Notes: a model not told the origin generated them from the letters alone. 64,000 nt of DNA from Paraconiothyrium sp. Pb-2020 (GCA_022419385.1 JAJUBI010000003.1:4712001-4776000), one strand, 5' to 3'; shown: positions 12,417 to 24,904, numbered from the stretch's first letter. Program-made: numbers and translations.

Positions 12417-13036
12417 TTTGGGAAATGAGTGATGGAGAGCGTTCAGGATTTGGAGATGCTTCAGGAAGGAGATGGCGCAAAGATCGCAGGAATTGATCAG
12501 AGTTATCGTAAACAGGGTGCCTCTGCCTTGAATAGAGCCCCAGGGTGAATGGTTTAGATCCTATGGTACGTGGGAGCCTAACCCCGCGCGCACGGGGACC
12601 AATCAGCAACTCAGCTGACGTGAGTTGATTACAAAGCGAAGTGGCCTACGAACTACACTCGCGAGTGCCTAGAGTCAATCGATGTTACTTTTAAAACCTT
12701 ACAATAATTTTTGTAGCCCCGTCCACTGAAAACTGTATGAATCGTCAAATCCACCGGTTTTGTGCTGATTTTCGTATGCTAGTAGACATACAGCACGCAT
12801 TCTCACACACGTTGCAGCTGTCCTACTTCTTAGGCTTGGCTACGGACACACGAGCCAACTTTGCCATGGTTGTATTGCGAGGTCTCCGTGCCGGCTCGTT
12901 GATCAGAAACCATATCTTGTCTCACCTATACGGTAGAAGCACAACCATGCAGGTAAAACACTCTTCGAGGACACGAATGCCTAGGTTTGTTTGTTCGAGA
13001 TCGGTAGATTACGCGGTCAGAGTATGAGGACCGGCA
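12417..13036. other. intergenic
   Basis: No gene recognised. I looked here for the missing N-terminal half (the GDS block) of the SGNH hydrolase remnant downstream and did not find it. Confidence 0.45.
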
Positions 13037-13732
13037 TTGGGTGAACCGGAGTTGTGGTTCTGGCAGCACACAGAAACAGATGACCTACTCACCACCATCC
13101 TTCCAGTAAGGTTAGATGCCCGGTACGCAGTAGCAAAAGCGAAATTAGCTCCTGGTGATACTGTACACGTGACTGGATACACAAGGTTCTGGGGTGAGAG
13201 TGAACAGTGCAACGGCATAGCCTGGGCTTTCTACGAAGAAGCGGGATATGTAGCGCTGAATCCTTTCCAGGTATATCTATTGCTAGGCTACCGTCAAGCT
13301 ATGAATAGGATGGTGCTCCATCTATGTAACCACATTCGTGAGGCCGTCGAGAGAGTTGGAACGCAGTGCGTGTTCATAGACTACGATAACGAATACTAGT
13401 TGACCTACGGTCATTCCTGTGAAGAAAGTGTTAGAGAGACAGGTTCAAATCGCGAAATCCTTTTCTTCTACCAGTGGAGCACGGTGGACGAAACACTAGA
13501 CGAGCCTGGCAGAAACCGATACGATGGTGAAGCTCCGGGCAGAGGAGAGATCGAGCAATGGATCAAAAAAACATTGAGTGAGCATTCGGAGCTGAGCGGA
13601 CCGGTGGCGCTGTTACCAGTCGACGGCGGCCTTCCACCCGCCGCAAGAGAAGTTCCAAACGACTTCAGTCCGAAATCACACAAGAGGCGGTATCAAACAT
13701 CACGCAACGGATCGTATAAAGAGACAATCTAG
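13037..13732 (+). pseudogene. remnant of a secreted SGNH/GDSL hydrolase
   Basis: Two consecutive frames in the same register (13037-13399 and 13400-13732) are separated only by a TAG stop at 13397-13399. The translation before the stop (AKAKLAPGDTVHVTGYTRFWG, then QCVFIDYDNEY) and after it (YGHSCEESVRE) matches the C-terminal half of fungal SGNH lipase/esterase-like proteins. There a VTGYxxFF block is followed by VDYD, a histidine and a CExGV segment. The N-terminal GDS motif and signal peptide are missing. The gene is therefore truncated at its 5' end as well as interrupted. The family assignment is from memory and moderately sure. Confidence 0.55.
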
Positions 13733-14490
13733 GAATCACTCCTTGTAGCTGGTACTGCTAGCCATCGTCGCTGATGGCATAATCAAGGCTTTTGTTAATT
13801 CTCGTAGGTGTAGCTGTAGTAGTTGCTGCATCTTAGCCTCGACCCGCCATATCACCCCAAAACGTAGTCATTCCTTTTTTTTGGCTTTTCCAGTCTGCAG
13901 TCTTGAGGAACTTGCAACCACGTAATGTGAAACCATGACACAGCGCGTCCAAAAGGGTTGTACTGCCCAAGGGTCGAAGCGCTGTGTGATTCTGCGGCTT
14001 CTGAAACAATTCTGATCCTTCTCTAGAGCAGGCGACATCGTCAGCTACTGTAGATTGTTCCAGAGCATTTCTGATTCTAGATGAGCCAGAGTAAGCCTAA
14101 GAGACTAGCTGTGGCAAGTATTGGAAGTTTGCGGTGGAAAGCGAACACGTTTCGCAGCATCCCCGAGGGTCCTCTACAAAAGCAATGATCGTTCTCTGGT
14201 TACCGTTTCCTGGCTCCACGCGAATGCTGAACAGATTACTCTCGGGTGTCTCCTTTTTGCGTCGCTGAAGAGGATTCATCGTATGCGGTCCTAGTTTTTG
14301 AGATAGCCTCATCTACACCCTCTAGGTATAGCCCATAAATTGATCAACGGTATTCGTTTTCGAGCCCCCTGGCAGCCACGAGTCGGTACGCGTTCACAAC
14401 AAGTAGGCAGCTTCTTCTGAGGTATCAAAAATTCCCTATAGATTTAAATATCCTTGGCGTATTTCATATTGAAATCGACTCTACACTTTT
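13733..14490. other. intergenic
   Basis: No gene recognised. A T-rich run occurs near 13872. The BTB gene terminates at the right-hand edge. Confidence 0.45.
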
Positions 14491-15576
14491 CTAACTGTAG
14501 TGCTTGCAGCGGCACTTGGCACAACGAAGAATACACTCGCTCGGGTCTATTAAACATGCAAATTCAGCGCCACAGGTTGAGTTCCTGCACTGGCTGGTCT
14601 CTTTCAAGACTTGCAAGCATCCTCTCAATCTTGAGATCTCCCGCTTGCTCAGCTGTTCTTTCTCCCCCGCCTCACGTAGCTTAAGCTTGCTTTCCTCGCG
14701 TTGTCCGGCCGAGACTCGAATTTCCTGAGCACACTTATGCAGAACTTTAATCGAAAAGTCCGTCAGAATGCCCAAACTCGTAAATCGATCCGAACCCAGA
14801 AGACTCGAAATGTTGGCTGCAGTTGCCGAAGCCAAGATTTCCAGTAGCTCATCATCTCCCGTCAACCGAAAAGCTATGTCGATCGCGCTGGGTAGGCTCG
14901 CAACCCAAGACTGATCCTCACTATCACCGCAAAGAAGTTGCTTGATCTTTACGTTCGCTAGCGAAACGAGATCGGCAATATCGTAATAATCGCCGATGGA
15001 GTTTACATTGATATGTTCGAACAGTGAAGCAGAAACGCTTAACTCCAGTGATGAAGATGCAGCTGGAGCTTTCGAAGCGGTTTTCATACTATTGTCTTCA
15101 CTACCACCAAATTGAAGCTGATCTCCTAGCAAGCCCACTGTTTCTGACATTAGCAATTTCGAAATCATCTGGCTGATAGAGTCGTTTGTCTTACCTTCCT
15201 TACTCTCATCACTGTCACCTAGACAAGCATTTCGAATGGAAGGCTCATGTTCATCCTCATGTTCATCGTAATCACCGGTGTACATGAATTGGATCATCCG
15301 TCTCACGGTACTCGGCTGGAAGTTATTCATCGTAATGGCATTTGTGTCTGATTCCTGAATGGCCGAGTTCAGCACGCCTTGCAATGCCCCAGTCACGGGT
15401 CAGAGACACACCTCGAACCCTCCCTGGATTGCTGCTTTGATTACGGGAGACTGTATACAGACAACGGGTTTATGGACGTTGAACTCGTGTCCGTTGCAAA
15501 CGAACTTGAGATCGCTGAACTCCGCCTTTTCCATCATTTGAGTCAACACTGAATCTGGACTCTTCGCGGACATCAT
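14491..15576 (-). CDS. BTB/POZ domain protein
   Basis: BTB-domain protein, probably an adaptor, for instance for a cullin-3 ligase. Two minus-strand exons (15576-15412 and 15354-14491) with a 57-nt intron give 342 residues. The BTB fold covers roughly residues 5-85: AEFSDLKFVCNGHEFNVHKPV is the classic first part, and the intron is followed by NNFQPSTVRRMIQFMYTGDY. An acidic insert follows, then the helical YYDIADLVSLANVKIKQLL region and a coiled-coil-like segment (~265-300). The C terminus is cysteine-rich (CRNSTCGAEFAC...CILRCAKCRCK) and may bind zinc. Fungal BTB proteins of this layout are numerous and mostly uncharacterised. Confidence 0.88.
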
Positions 15577-16244
15577 AAGGAGTTGAAAGAATCGCAGGCT
15601 GCATACGAGGCGTCACGGCTACAGAGGAGAGAGATTGGTTCCTGAACACCTGTTGAGAGGGAGCCTTAGGCGGGTGGCTACATAGGTATGTATAGATGTG
15701 CAGTGCGACACGGGGCTGTAGATGAAACGATGCTAGGAGTAAATTCCAATTGACATAAGTCACACCATGAGAAATATGCACACAATGAGTTAGTGTAGAC
15801 TAACGTTCGAGTGTCGACTTGATTTAATACTGCAGAAAGATATCGGCACGTGCCAAGCAATAGAAGGGGGTCACGATCGCCGAGGGCCATAGTAGGCACT
15901 TGATAAAACTGTTACTGGAAGCACGAGCCGCGCTCTGATGTCATGAAGGTGCTCGCGGTCCTTCGTGGCTTATGGATTGTGACCAAGCGCCCATTCACAC
16001 TGATCAGCTAGCACAAACTTGCCTTCACGTGGAAGAGATAGGATCGGGATGCTGGAATGCCAAGATAGGAGAAGGGAGACATTGAAGTTCTCAACACATT
16101 CCAATCAGTGCGCTCGTCCAATGGCGGGAGCGAATCCACCAGTGATGGTAAGGCGTTCTGAAGAAACCCTTGGTGGCTGCCCTTTATCCCTAGCTTGCTG
16201 ATAAGACTTGGCCTAAGTTAGTGCTTCTTCTGTCTTCTATCTTA

Positions 16245-16311
16245 TCGTTCTTGCTCTTAGTCCAGTCTGCAGTACTCTGTCTTCTGTCTTCTCGTTCTTG
16301 CTCTTAGTCCA
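16245..16311. repeat. 20-bp exact direct repeat
   Basis: TCGTTCTTGCTCTTAGTCCA occurs at 16245-16264 and again at 16292-16311 within a pyrimidine-rich stretch. It is a local duplication of unknown meaning. Confidence 0.85.
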
Positions 16312-17440
16312 TTTAGAGCATTATTCTCGTCGACGTTCCTCTGCGTCCCCGCAAAGCAACCACCAAAACGATCCGATCACTGCGTTTCTTTCTAACTTGA
16401 TGTGCTCAGCTTTCTTGTTTGTTTCGCAATATTGGTGTCTGGTAGCTAGTCTGGTTCCGTAGTCACTACTTCCAAGAACCATCACTCCTTTTACCTGGGT
16501 TTCTTTCTTCATGGTTGAGTGACGTTTTAGATGTGCATTTCAACAGCCGTAGCATGGCAGAAAATCCAAGCTTTTACAGACTCCTGACATTGCCGTAGCA
16601 ACATTGCGTACAGACCCGCGGTTTGAATCAAGTCTTCGCCCTAAGTTGTAGGTAGCAATATCGAACCAACAGCGGAACGACGGTAGCAAATCGGAGATGA
16701 TGTTCGTTCAACGGTCCATTCGAGTTTGTTCCGGCGTCCAATACGAGCGCCTACCTCAGGTTAATTCCTAGGTCTGCCGCCGCAGCATATTAGTAAAGGC
16801 AGTGCAAAGTAGATCGTAGGAAGTAGAAAAAAGAAGTACCCTAGAAGACGCACATTATACCGTAACACACGTGGTAGCAAGATACAGACGACCAGCGTCG
16901 ACACTCCAAGCAGAACCTCAAAAGCCTCACTGCGCAACAAGCAGTCCTAGCCACCAATCGACGAGTCGTCTAAGAACCCCCCTATGCAACGCACACGTCA
17001 ACGTATCACACAGCACCCTCTACGGCCCTCACTCCTTCCTGTATCCATGATCTGCATCTACAATGTCCATGCAAAAGGAAGAATCCCTTCCACCCGCCCC
17101 AGATACCCATCTCCGCCCGCCACCCATTCAAATATCCATAAGGCTGACCGCCGCGTTCCAGACCGCCCGCAGTCTAGACCGCCCCCGACCCCGCGTTCCA
17201 AAACGACGTGCCTACGCGACCACCGCATACGCGACGCACGCGGGCGTACCAGGGTTGCGTTTACCCTTCGTTACGATCTCTGCTCGTGTATGCGGGCGTG
17301 TTGATCCTGCCAGCATGGTGGTACGTTTCGCTTCCTCAAACGCTGCTTGCGATTTGAGTTGGCTAATGGCCCAAGGGATACTCCCCTCCATTGAAGTTAC
17401 GACATCAAAGCTCGCAGGGTGAGGCTGATAGCTGTAGTCG

Positions 17441-17490
17441 TAGCGGAGCGGACTGTAGCGGAGCCTGTAGCGGAGCCTGTAGCGGAGCGG
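17441..17490. repeat. short GC-rich tandem repeat
   Basis: Four copies of TAGCGGAGC, most preceded by CTG, lie in direct orientation. Probably a minisatellite with no coding role. Confidence 0.8.
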
Positions 17491-18663
17491 CGTCAGCGCT
17501 ACGATATCAATGCTTATCGCTGTATTCGTATCGAAGCGTACGCGTATAGATACAAATATATGCGAAATGTATGCGCGATCCTACGCCAGTCAGGCTAGGC
17601 CCGCTGTCGATATCGCTGATATACAACGCATGCAGCTTCCTCGCGATGCGCGTCGCTCGCCACGGGACTGCGAATCGAGGTTTCGATCGGAGATGAAATG
17701 CCACGCGTGTGGCACTGCAGTCACGATCCCGAGGCGTCGCGTTCCAGATCGCCCACCCGAGAAAGAGAGCGAGCGAGATGCGACCAGAGTACAGGCTGCA
17801 GCTGTCAACAGGGCACCAGCGCAGTGCAACCACCTCACGCCCATCAACCGCCCAAACCCACAAACCGAGCATGTACCTCACCTCACCGCCCAAGCCGGCA
17901 AGTCCACAATACTCTCCGCAACGCTTACTCCTCAATCAACCTCCTGCACGCTGCTCGTATCTCCCCATCTAGATCCAAGTAACCCCACCCCAAACCCCCA
18001 GCCGTACCGTCAAGCCTCTCCCTCCCAGCCCAGCGCCACACCCATCCCCATGGACACGCCAACGCCACATCACGTGCGCCGTCTAGACCTCCCCCCTCCG
18101 TCCGCGACCCCAGCCCGAATGCGTAGCTCGCGGATGGCGTCGCGCGGCGCCGACGCCACAGTGCTACAATCCTCTAGCCCCTTCGCTCCTTCATAGGGAT
18201 GGCGACCGTGACTGCGACACAACAGCACAGCACAACATCACTGAGTAAAAGCAGACCGGAAAGGAAAGGAAAGGATACCTCCCGCCCATCGCCCTCGATA
18301 AATCCCTACTCAAGCCCCACGCCGTTCCGTCCCCAAGTCCTCATCACCGCCACGCAGCCCATCCTCGTCAAGGGTGAACAACAATACAAGCTTAGCCGCT
18401 CCACCATCTAACGTATTTCCACCTCGCGCATCTCCAGCCGTGCGTGCACTTGACAAAGCCACAGCCGGTGCGCCTCCCGATCTGATCACATCGACGCTAA
18501 CAGTTCCGCATGCGGAACACACCACATTCCTCCTCTTGTTTCGTCTCGTCTACGCAACCCCGCCTGGACACCGGCCAGGTACGCATAGCTCGTCTGTCCA
18601 GTTGCACTCGCAAACATTCCCACGGTTCGTCTGTCGATCGTGTCAGAAAGCGGTGAGGTGACA

Positions 18664-18699
18664 TGTCAGTGTCAGTGTCAGTGTCAGTGTCAGTGTCAG
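18664..18699. repeat. hexanucleotide microsatellite, (TGTCAG)6
   Basis: Six perfect copies of TGTCAG in a non-coding stretch 350 bp downstream of the PH-domain gene's stop. Likely length-polymorphic. Confidence 0.95.
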
Positions 18700-19048
18700 C
18701 TTGCACACGGTACCGTGGTTCACGGAGCGAGCCATCTCGCTCATCACGAGAGCACGCACGGCAATTGGGACAGGAGAGCTGGGCTCGGCGAACGAACCGA
18801 GCGAGTGCATTCCGTATGTGTTGTAGCTATATACATGTTCCGCCATGCACACGGCCGAAACTCCAAAATGTGCAAATGGGTATCTCATAGTAGGAAATCT
18901 GATCTGCGGCCTGCGAGCCGATGCGTAAGGAAAACCCCTGAAGGAACGAAGCGGGGTGTCGCCAATGAGTGTCTATATGTGCGCCGTTCCATGCTGACAA
19001 AAGAAAGTGATGGAGAGGGTTGAATGATTTCGTGTTTGCGGTATGATA

Positions 19049-20671
19049 TTAGACCATGAGACCGGCGACCCCAAGAGCCATTGCGCCCATGCCCGTCTCT
19101 CTGATCTCGTCGCCGCTTCGCCTGTGCTTGCCCATGGAGAGCAGCTGGCGCGCCGCATCGGCCTTGGCTTGGGTGAGTGCAGTGGGCGACGGCGGCTCGG
19201 AGGGAGCACCAGCGCGGATCTCTTCGGCGGCCGAGTCGGAAGATGTAGAAGACAGGTCGTAGCCGAATGATTCGATGGAAGTGTCGCTCACGCCGCGGAG
19301 AGGAGACGCGGGCCTTTCCAGGTGAATTGGAGCAGGGATGGGCTTTGCAACCTTCGGTGCCCGTTTGGCCTTCGGGAAGTTATGCGCATCGTACCGGGGT
19401 GGGTGCGAGGTGTACATGACCAGGATGTTCTCTCTCGTGTTGATGCGCACGCGTTCACCGCCGCACATTACAACGTCGCTCACCCGCGGGGAGCAGGCAA
19501 GCAACGCGGGTGCGCATCGTCGACGGTAGCGGAGGATCTGGGACTCGCTTGGGCGGGCTACAGGAGCGTCTTTCGGATCCGGATACATTTCCCTGGTTGT
19601 AGGACGGTCTTCGACGGCGGGTTCATTCTCATTATATACAGTCCGGCTCAGCGAAGAGCTGCCGGGCCTCTGCGAAGGGAAGCGCACATCATCAGCGTCA
19701 AATTCTTCTCGATCTGCGTCTGCGGGCGCATTAGACAAGTCCATGTCAGGCAATTGAGGCGCACTCGAGATGCCAGCCAGATGGGGATAAAGCTGGCGAA
19801 TAATCTCCTCCTGCTCTGCGATGATGCGGCGACCGGCCTCCAGACTAGACAAGTTCTCCAGGTTTTCGCCAAGGCGCGATCCGTCGAGCACACGCTGCCG
19901 TCGGCTTCGTCTGGGCAAGCTGCGATAGCGGGGTTCGCTCCGGTCTTCCAACGGTTGGCTGATATCGATAGCTGCACACAGCTTCTCCGACCAGTCGAGC
20001 ATTTCCTCTTGGGAGCTGGCGCATAGCAAGAACTGTTCGGTCTCCAATCGCAGTCGGATGACGTGTTCGCGGACGGGTTCGAACAAATGAGGGTCAGTTT
20101 CATACAATTTGTGACGCGCGGAGGCCGGGACCAGATGTGCGAACGGAGATTTTGGAGTCAGCGGGGTCTTCTTGAAATCCGACGCCACACCTATTTCGGA
20201 ATGCTGCAGCGTAAACGAGCGGATCAAGCGCCCTGGTATGGGCGAGCGGTGCTTGCTGAGGATACTGGGCGTCTTTACGCGGTGGATGTTGAGCTGTGTT
20301 CCTTCCAAAACCACATAGACATCGTGCCAATCTCTTGACCGCGACACTTGAAAAATGGCCGTCAGCTCTTGCTTCATTCCCATGATGCCGCCTTTGAAGA
20401 CGGTGCATTCGTAGGGCGGGGGTGACGTGTTGTTCCAAAGCTGCTCCGCCTCTTCCAGGTGCTTCGTGTATGCCCACGTGAGCGTCTTGGCGCTATTTGC
20501 GATTTCATAAGATGGCGGAGATGCTAATACTGGGGTCGCATGTGTGTGGAAGGTGTTGTGATATCCATAACTGGGCGGTGTAGATTGTGAAGCTGAGTTG
20601 TTGCTGTGTCGCTCTGATTGCTCGGCTCTCCGCGAGCGGCTAGCGTGCTGAGCATCTGTGTTAGGGTCCAT
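19049..20671 (-). CDS. PH-domain protein
   Basis: Single-exon gene of 540 residues with an ATG at 20671. The N-terminal ~90 residues are Ser/Thr/Pro-rich and contain PPSY and PPPY motifs that could bind WW domains of an Rsp5-type ubiquitin ligase. A pleckstrin-homology domain spans ~92-238, from a hydrophobic strand through WHDVYVVLEGTQLNIHRV to the closing helix EEMLDWSEKLCAAIDIS with its invariant Trp. A short coiled coil (EAGRRIIAEQEEIIRQL) and a low-complexity tail follow. The end (GMGAMALGVAGLMV) is hydrophobic and might be a tail anchor. A role at a phosphoinositide membrane is inferred. Confidence 0.87.
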   Translation of the reverse strand: MDPNTDAQHASRSRRAEQSERHSNNSASQSTPPSYGYHNTFHTHATPVLASPPSYEIANSAKTLTWAYTKHLEEAEQLWNNTSPPPYECTVFKGGIMGMKQELTAIFQVSRSRDWHDVYVVLEGTQLNIHRVKTPSILSKHRSPIPGRLIRSFTLQHSEIGVASDFKKTPLTPKSPFAHLVPASARHKLYETDPHLFEPVREHVIRLRLETEQFLLCASSQEEMLDWSEKLCAAIDISQPLEDRSEPRYRSLPRRSRRQRVLDGSRLGENLENLSSLEAGRRIIAEQEEIIRQLYPHLAGISSAPQLPDMDLSNAPADADREEFDADDVRFPSQRPGSSSLSRTVYNENEPAVEDRPTTREMYPDPKDAPVARPSESQILRYRRRCAPALLACSPRVSDVVMCGGERVRINTRENILVMYTSHPPRYDAHNFPKAKRAPKVAKPIPAPIHLERPASPLRGVSDTSIESFGYDLSSTSSDSAAEEIRAGAPSEPPSPTALTQAKADAARQLLSMGKHRRSGDEIRETGMGAMALGVAGLMV

Positions 20672-23600
20672 GTTGGAGGGAATTTGGAATCAGCGGGCAG
20701 CGAGACTTTTTGGGCTGCTCAGCGAGAAGGAGCAGAAACAGCGGCAGCGAACGAGGGGAGGAGTCGTTTGCGGCGGGCCTGGGTCTTGTATGCGGTACGG
20801 AGCGCGAGATGAAAGCGGTTCATGGATGGATTCCCGGCATGCAGTGGCTTGTCTTGGTAGCTCGACCCGAAGCGAGTGACAGTACCACGGAATGCGGCTG
20901 TCTTTGTTCCTGGCAACTGCGGCGTGAACGAGCCGCGGCCAGGCGGTGGTGAATGGAGAGGGTCGGCGACGGCGGAGGTGGAGCTGGAGCAATGTGGCGC
21001 GGGAGGCTCCTTCTTTGTATGCTGTTTCTGGAATCGCAAGGGTGCAGGTTGCAGTTGCGGTTATGGGACACCGCGAACAGGCCGGCAAGCGGACTGAGGT
21101 AAGCGTGCACGGGGCTCTCACTCGGGCTGGGCAAGACAGCGCGTCACAGGAGGCGCCGGAGTGAATTGCTGGCGTGGTAGAAATGAGTGAAGGCGTGCGG
21201 TGCAGCCGGCCGTGCTCACTTAAGGGCCCGTTGCTTTTCGCAGGTGCTCGCGGGCAGCCCAACCGGAGCAGGCATCCCCTCACGCGCCTGGTGGTGTGGC
21301 GCCGGATCCAGATCGCTGCACCCTGTCTCCCGTCGTGGTTCGGGGTTGGCGAGGCAGCGGGCATGGTCATCGAGGGCTAGCCCTAGCGACAGAGAGCCAT
21401 CATGCGGTGCACGCAAACACGCACCTGACAGCAATCCAGCCCTCCATCATCCAACCTATCGACTGTCCTGCAGCACACCGCCGTGCTCACGCGCAAGGCT
21501 GCGCGCATGCCAGTATCCAGACCGTGGCCGTGAAGGCTGACTCAGGGCCAGACACCGAACGGCAACGCTCGCACCAGGCTATTCCGGGCACGACTCCACC
21601 GTATGACGGAGGACAAGATGAGAGAGATTCCTCCCCACCGCGCCGCCGTCGCAGAAGCGCAGATTGACATGGTGGGTGCTGCTAAGAGCACGCCGCCGCA
21701 TCCTTCCCGCGCGCCGTGCCCGCCCACGGCCATACTGTGTAATGCACCTTGCGCGAACAGCTTCACAAAGTTTTGCTGGCCGCTTGACGCGGCAACCTTC
21801 TTGTGCCAACGTTCGCAGTCGACGTCCTGAGCGAGCCATCCGGAAGCCTGGGAGCAGCTCCGACGATCCTTCCCCAGCTGGAAATTCTCCGCCGCGAACG
21901 CAGCATCATAACCTGTCGCTCGGGTATCTACTTCCTTCCATGGTCTATTGTTTCTTGATCCGGTTTCACCTCTCGCGCGAGCACTCAAGCGTCGCATCGC
22001 TGCATGAAGCCGACCTCAACAGTGGCAGCGCGCATCTATTGATGCTGAGAAGGGGTCCTCCTTGCGCGCCGCAGTGAATGAGAGCGTGCTGATTCAGCTT
22101 ATGTACCGTGCAGCGCTGCTCGCATCAGTGGCTTCGCGAATCTGCGCCGATCAGCAACTGCAATCTCAGCCTCACCGGACGAAGATAAATCCGAGCGTCG
22201 AGGAATTGTCTCCCATCAATTTCCTCTCTTTGCAAAAAGTGACTCGGTGCAGGCTGATTACATACGTTGCCAGGGAAATCATCTGCCGTCTGCGACACGT
22301 TCCAAATCCACGCGCCCACGAGCAATGCAAAGCTTGAAGAATGCAAATAAAGCGTTCATTTCGGAAGAACTACTTCCTGAACGAACCTCACGAAACATTG
22401 GTCTCGTGATCGTCCCGGGCGTCGTAATCTGTACATCCTGACTCTGTGGCTCTTCCCGTCCTCGACGCCAGCTGCACCTTCCCGCACTTTTAGCGTGTTT
22501 TAGTGCGGCTCAACTGTTCGGAGGCTCCTGTCCGACGAACACATGCACAACCCAGCGTCACACAATTTAATCTCTTCCATACGCGCCGTTCTTGCAAAAC
22601 CACGCGCAAAGTTCACGCCAACGTTATGCTGAGAAACTCTCGCTGCCGGATGTCCACAGGACGCGCAGGGATTGCCTCCACCCGTTCACGCGTGCTTTGG
22701 ATTTGGTCACCGGGCAATATCAACATATACTCGATTCAGTATGCCCGCGGATACTCTGAACACAGCCAGCGAGTCACGCTTGACAGGGCGTACGGGCCGA
22801 TCACCTCGAAACAGAAGCTACCGCCGCACCATGGCTATCTCCACCTAGCCGTCCCACCGAGCTAGCCCTCGCTTTCTCGAACGACTAACTCGCTCGCAGT
22901 TTGTTCACATCGTCGCCGCAGTACAAATACCAACTGACGAGTGCAGACCGGTCAACAAGTTGTCAACCACCACTGCGATCCCCTGCGTTCGGAAGAGCTA
23001 GAACGAACACCTCACCTTAGGATTCCGACCCTTGGTCACTTGTTCTCCGGTATTGCGTCAATAGGAAGGCGCAAAAGAATCGCGTCACTTTGTGCCCACG
23101 CGGTCAACGGACCGTTCCTTTCGAATCCTTCTATATATGACGGTTGCCGCTGTCTTGCTACTTCGAGGTCGGTCATCATCGGATAGAGCTAGTGGATGGT
23201 CTCCGGAGTCCGATGGTGGCAAAACGGCTTAACGTGCTCCACCGCGATGCATGCACGTCACTAAAGCAACGCTCGGGCTTCCTCGCAACGATGTCCGATG
23301 TGGATGCTTAACCCTGTGTGTGTTTTGACGACGCGGTGAGCTTAGGCAAATCATGTCCTGCGAACTTGATCCACGTCGCGTACGCAAGTCTAGTCAAGAC
23401 GATGTACCCCAACAGGACCTTTTGAGCATCACTCTATCGAATCATCCCTGGTCGCGCATCTACCCTAGGTCGTAGCCGGATTCATAGCAGCTAGTCTCTC
23501 CATCTTAGGTAGACTGCAGCATCGTATCATCATGAACACAAACCGGAGCTTCTAGGTGTCCTATCGGCAGTTATTGATGTAGCCTTTCCATGCAACCTTT

Positions 23601-23999
23601 TCTATCCGTCTGCTTGCGGCATATCTTGGGCCACGCAAGCGCATGACTATCAAACCAGACGTGGACGAGATGCGGATACATTGCATACCGGATTTGCTGT
23701 TCTCAGCACATCTACAGTAAATATCAAAGCTTTACGACGTACTCTCGAAATCCTTGCATACAATTCCATTTATTTCGACTTCACTGTTTGACGCAGATAG
23801 CCCGACACGAGTAGTTGACAAACGACTTTCAATGTCCCTGGACATCGAGACCTCACACGGAGCAGTAGTAGCGCTTTTCTATCACTCTCGAAAATATCTT
23901 TTGAAAATAACAAGGGGTTCGTGAATGCCAATGCCCAGAAAGTGCCAGCACCCAGCGCACAACAACACCAGAAGAACTCCATCTCACCACAAACCTCAT
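20672..23999. other. 3.3-kb gene-poor region
   Basis: No gene supported. It should contain the PH gene's promoter and the 3' region of the cysteine-rich gene. The frames in it overlap each other on both strands and have no domain-like content. No repeats stand out. Confidence 0.45.
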
Positions 24000-24904
24000 C
24001 TAATCGATCAAGCCTAACAGAAATATGCTAACAATGCCTCCAAACCCTTGCCACGAGGGATCCAACAAAACGGCCGCACCTGAAGCTACGATTGTCTCTC
24101 TCACCGTCGTCGCAGCCTGCGAGGTGGCACTGGCTACGCAGCGACTATCCGCCTCACAAATGTAGCCAGACTTGCAGCAAACCGAGCCACAACACGTGCT
24201 CGGTTTCGTGCAGCAGATGTCACCGCAGCATTCCTCAGCATACAAGTCGCAGCAACCGCCATTCTTGCAGCACTGGCTGAGTCCTGCACATGCCTTTCCA
24301 GGCTGCTCGCAGCAGAAACCCCCTGAGCTGCCGTCAGCGACTTTGCAACCGAATGGAAGCGATGGAAGGCTTACAGACGCACGTCGTGCTTCCGCACATG
24401 ATGTAGCCTTCGTTGATGGGGCAACATGCTTGTACGCCGTTGTCCATGTAGCACTGTAGCTGTCAGCTCTGTACCATTCACGCGATCTTCGGAAATGTCG
24501 TCATACCTGTTGGCCTTCGTAGCAGCATCCAGGTGAAGCCAGGCTCGAACACTTGACCTATCAGCCACAATTGCAGATAACGATCACGATACCTACGCAT
24601 GTCGCATTCCCAGGGCAGCTATAGCCTGCACCTGACGTCGAAGAGCATTGTGCACCTACATTGAAAGGTCAATGAAGTCACTTTTTCGGACTCTTCTTTC
24701 GTACTCACCGTTCTGTCTCTCAAAGAGCGTTCCTGCTATGGACCCAGATGACAGTCCAAGCAGAGGCGCCTGTGCAAACGCAAACGAATCTGCATATGGT
24801 TTTCTGGGTGTCCAGTGCTCAGGTGTTGTAGTGGCAGTTGCGTGTGCTGACGATGTTTGACCGGCTGCAAAGGAAACCAACCACAGAGCGACGAGCGTCC
24901 ACAT
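24000..24904 (-). CDS. cysteine-rich secreted protein, possibly GPI- or membrane-anchored
   Basis: Proposed five-exon model on the minus strand: 24904-24709, 24655-24597, 24557-24507, 24459-24375 and 24340-24000, for 243 residues. The ATG at 24904 starts a signal peptide (MWTLVALWLVSFAAG). The mature part is a chain of Cys-Cys knots (PGCCYEGQQ, QACCPINEG, CCKNGGCCDLYAEECCGDICC) ending in a Thr/Ser-rich stretch and a hydrophobic C terminus (FGGIVSIFLLGLID). The knots resemble fungal CCxxGxCC secreted proteins of unknown function. Introns 1-3 have good splice sites. Intron 4 would be only 34 nt (24341-24374), so that junction is uncertain, although both sides read in the cysteine-rich frame only if it is removed. 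Confidence 0.65.

Larger units (their letters stand above)
15577..19048. other. 3.5-kb gene-poor region
   Basis: No gene supported. The left half is unremarkable. The right half (17.0-18.6 kb) is C-rich on the plus strand, which keeps long but meaningless frames open. It contains a 20-bp direct repeat (16245-16264 and 16292-16311), a short tandem array at 17441-17490 and a hexanucleotide repeat at 18664-18699. Confidence 0.5.

Noticed and set aside
13449..13460. GGTTCAAATCGC, resembling a tRNA B box
   Set aside because: It lies inside the GDSL remnant, and no cloverleaf could be formed around it.
17300..17313. GTTGATCCTGCCAG, matching the 5' end of small-subunit rRNA
   Set aside because: Only 14 bases match. 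The flanks do not resemble rRNA and no further rRNA sequence follows, so it is most likely coincidence.
17510..18196. 228-codon open frame on the plus strand
   Set aside because: It lies in C-rich, low-complexity DNA with overlapping long frames on both strands, and no domain, signal or splice logic.
20690..21370. 226-codon open frame on the minus strand upstream of the PH-domain gene
   Set aside because: Arg/Pro/Ser-rich composition typical of chance frames in GC-rich DNA; several competing frames cover the same bases.
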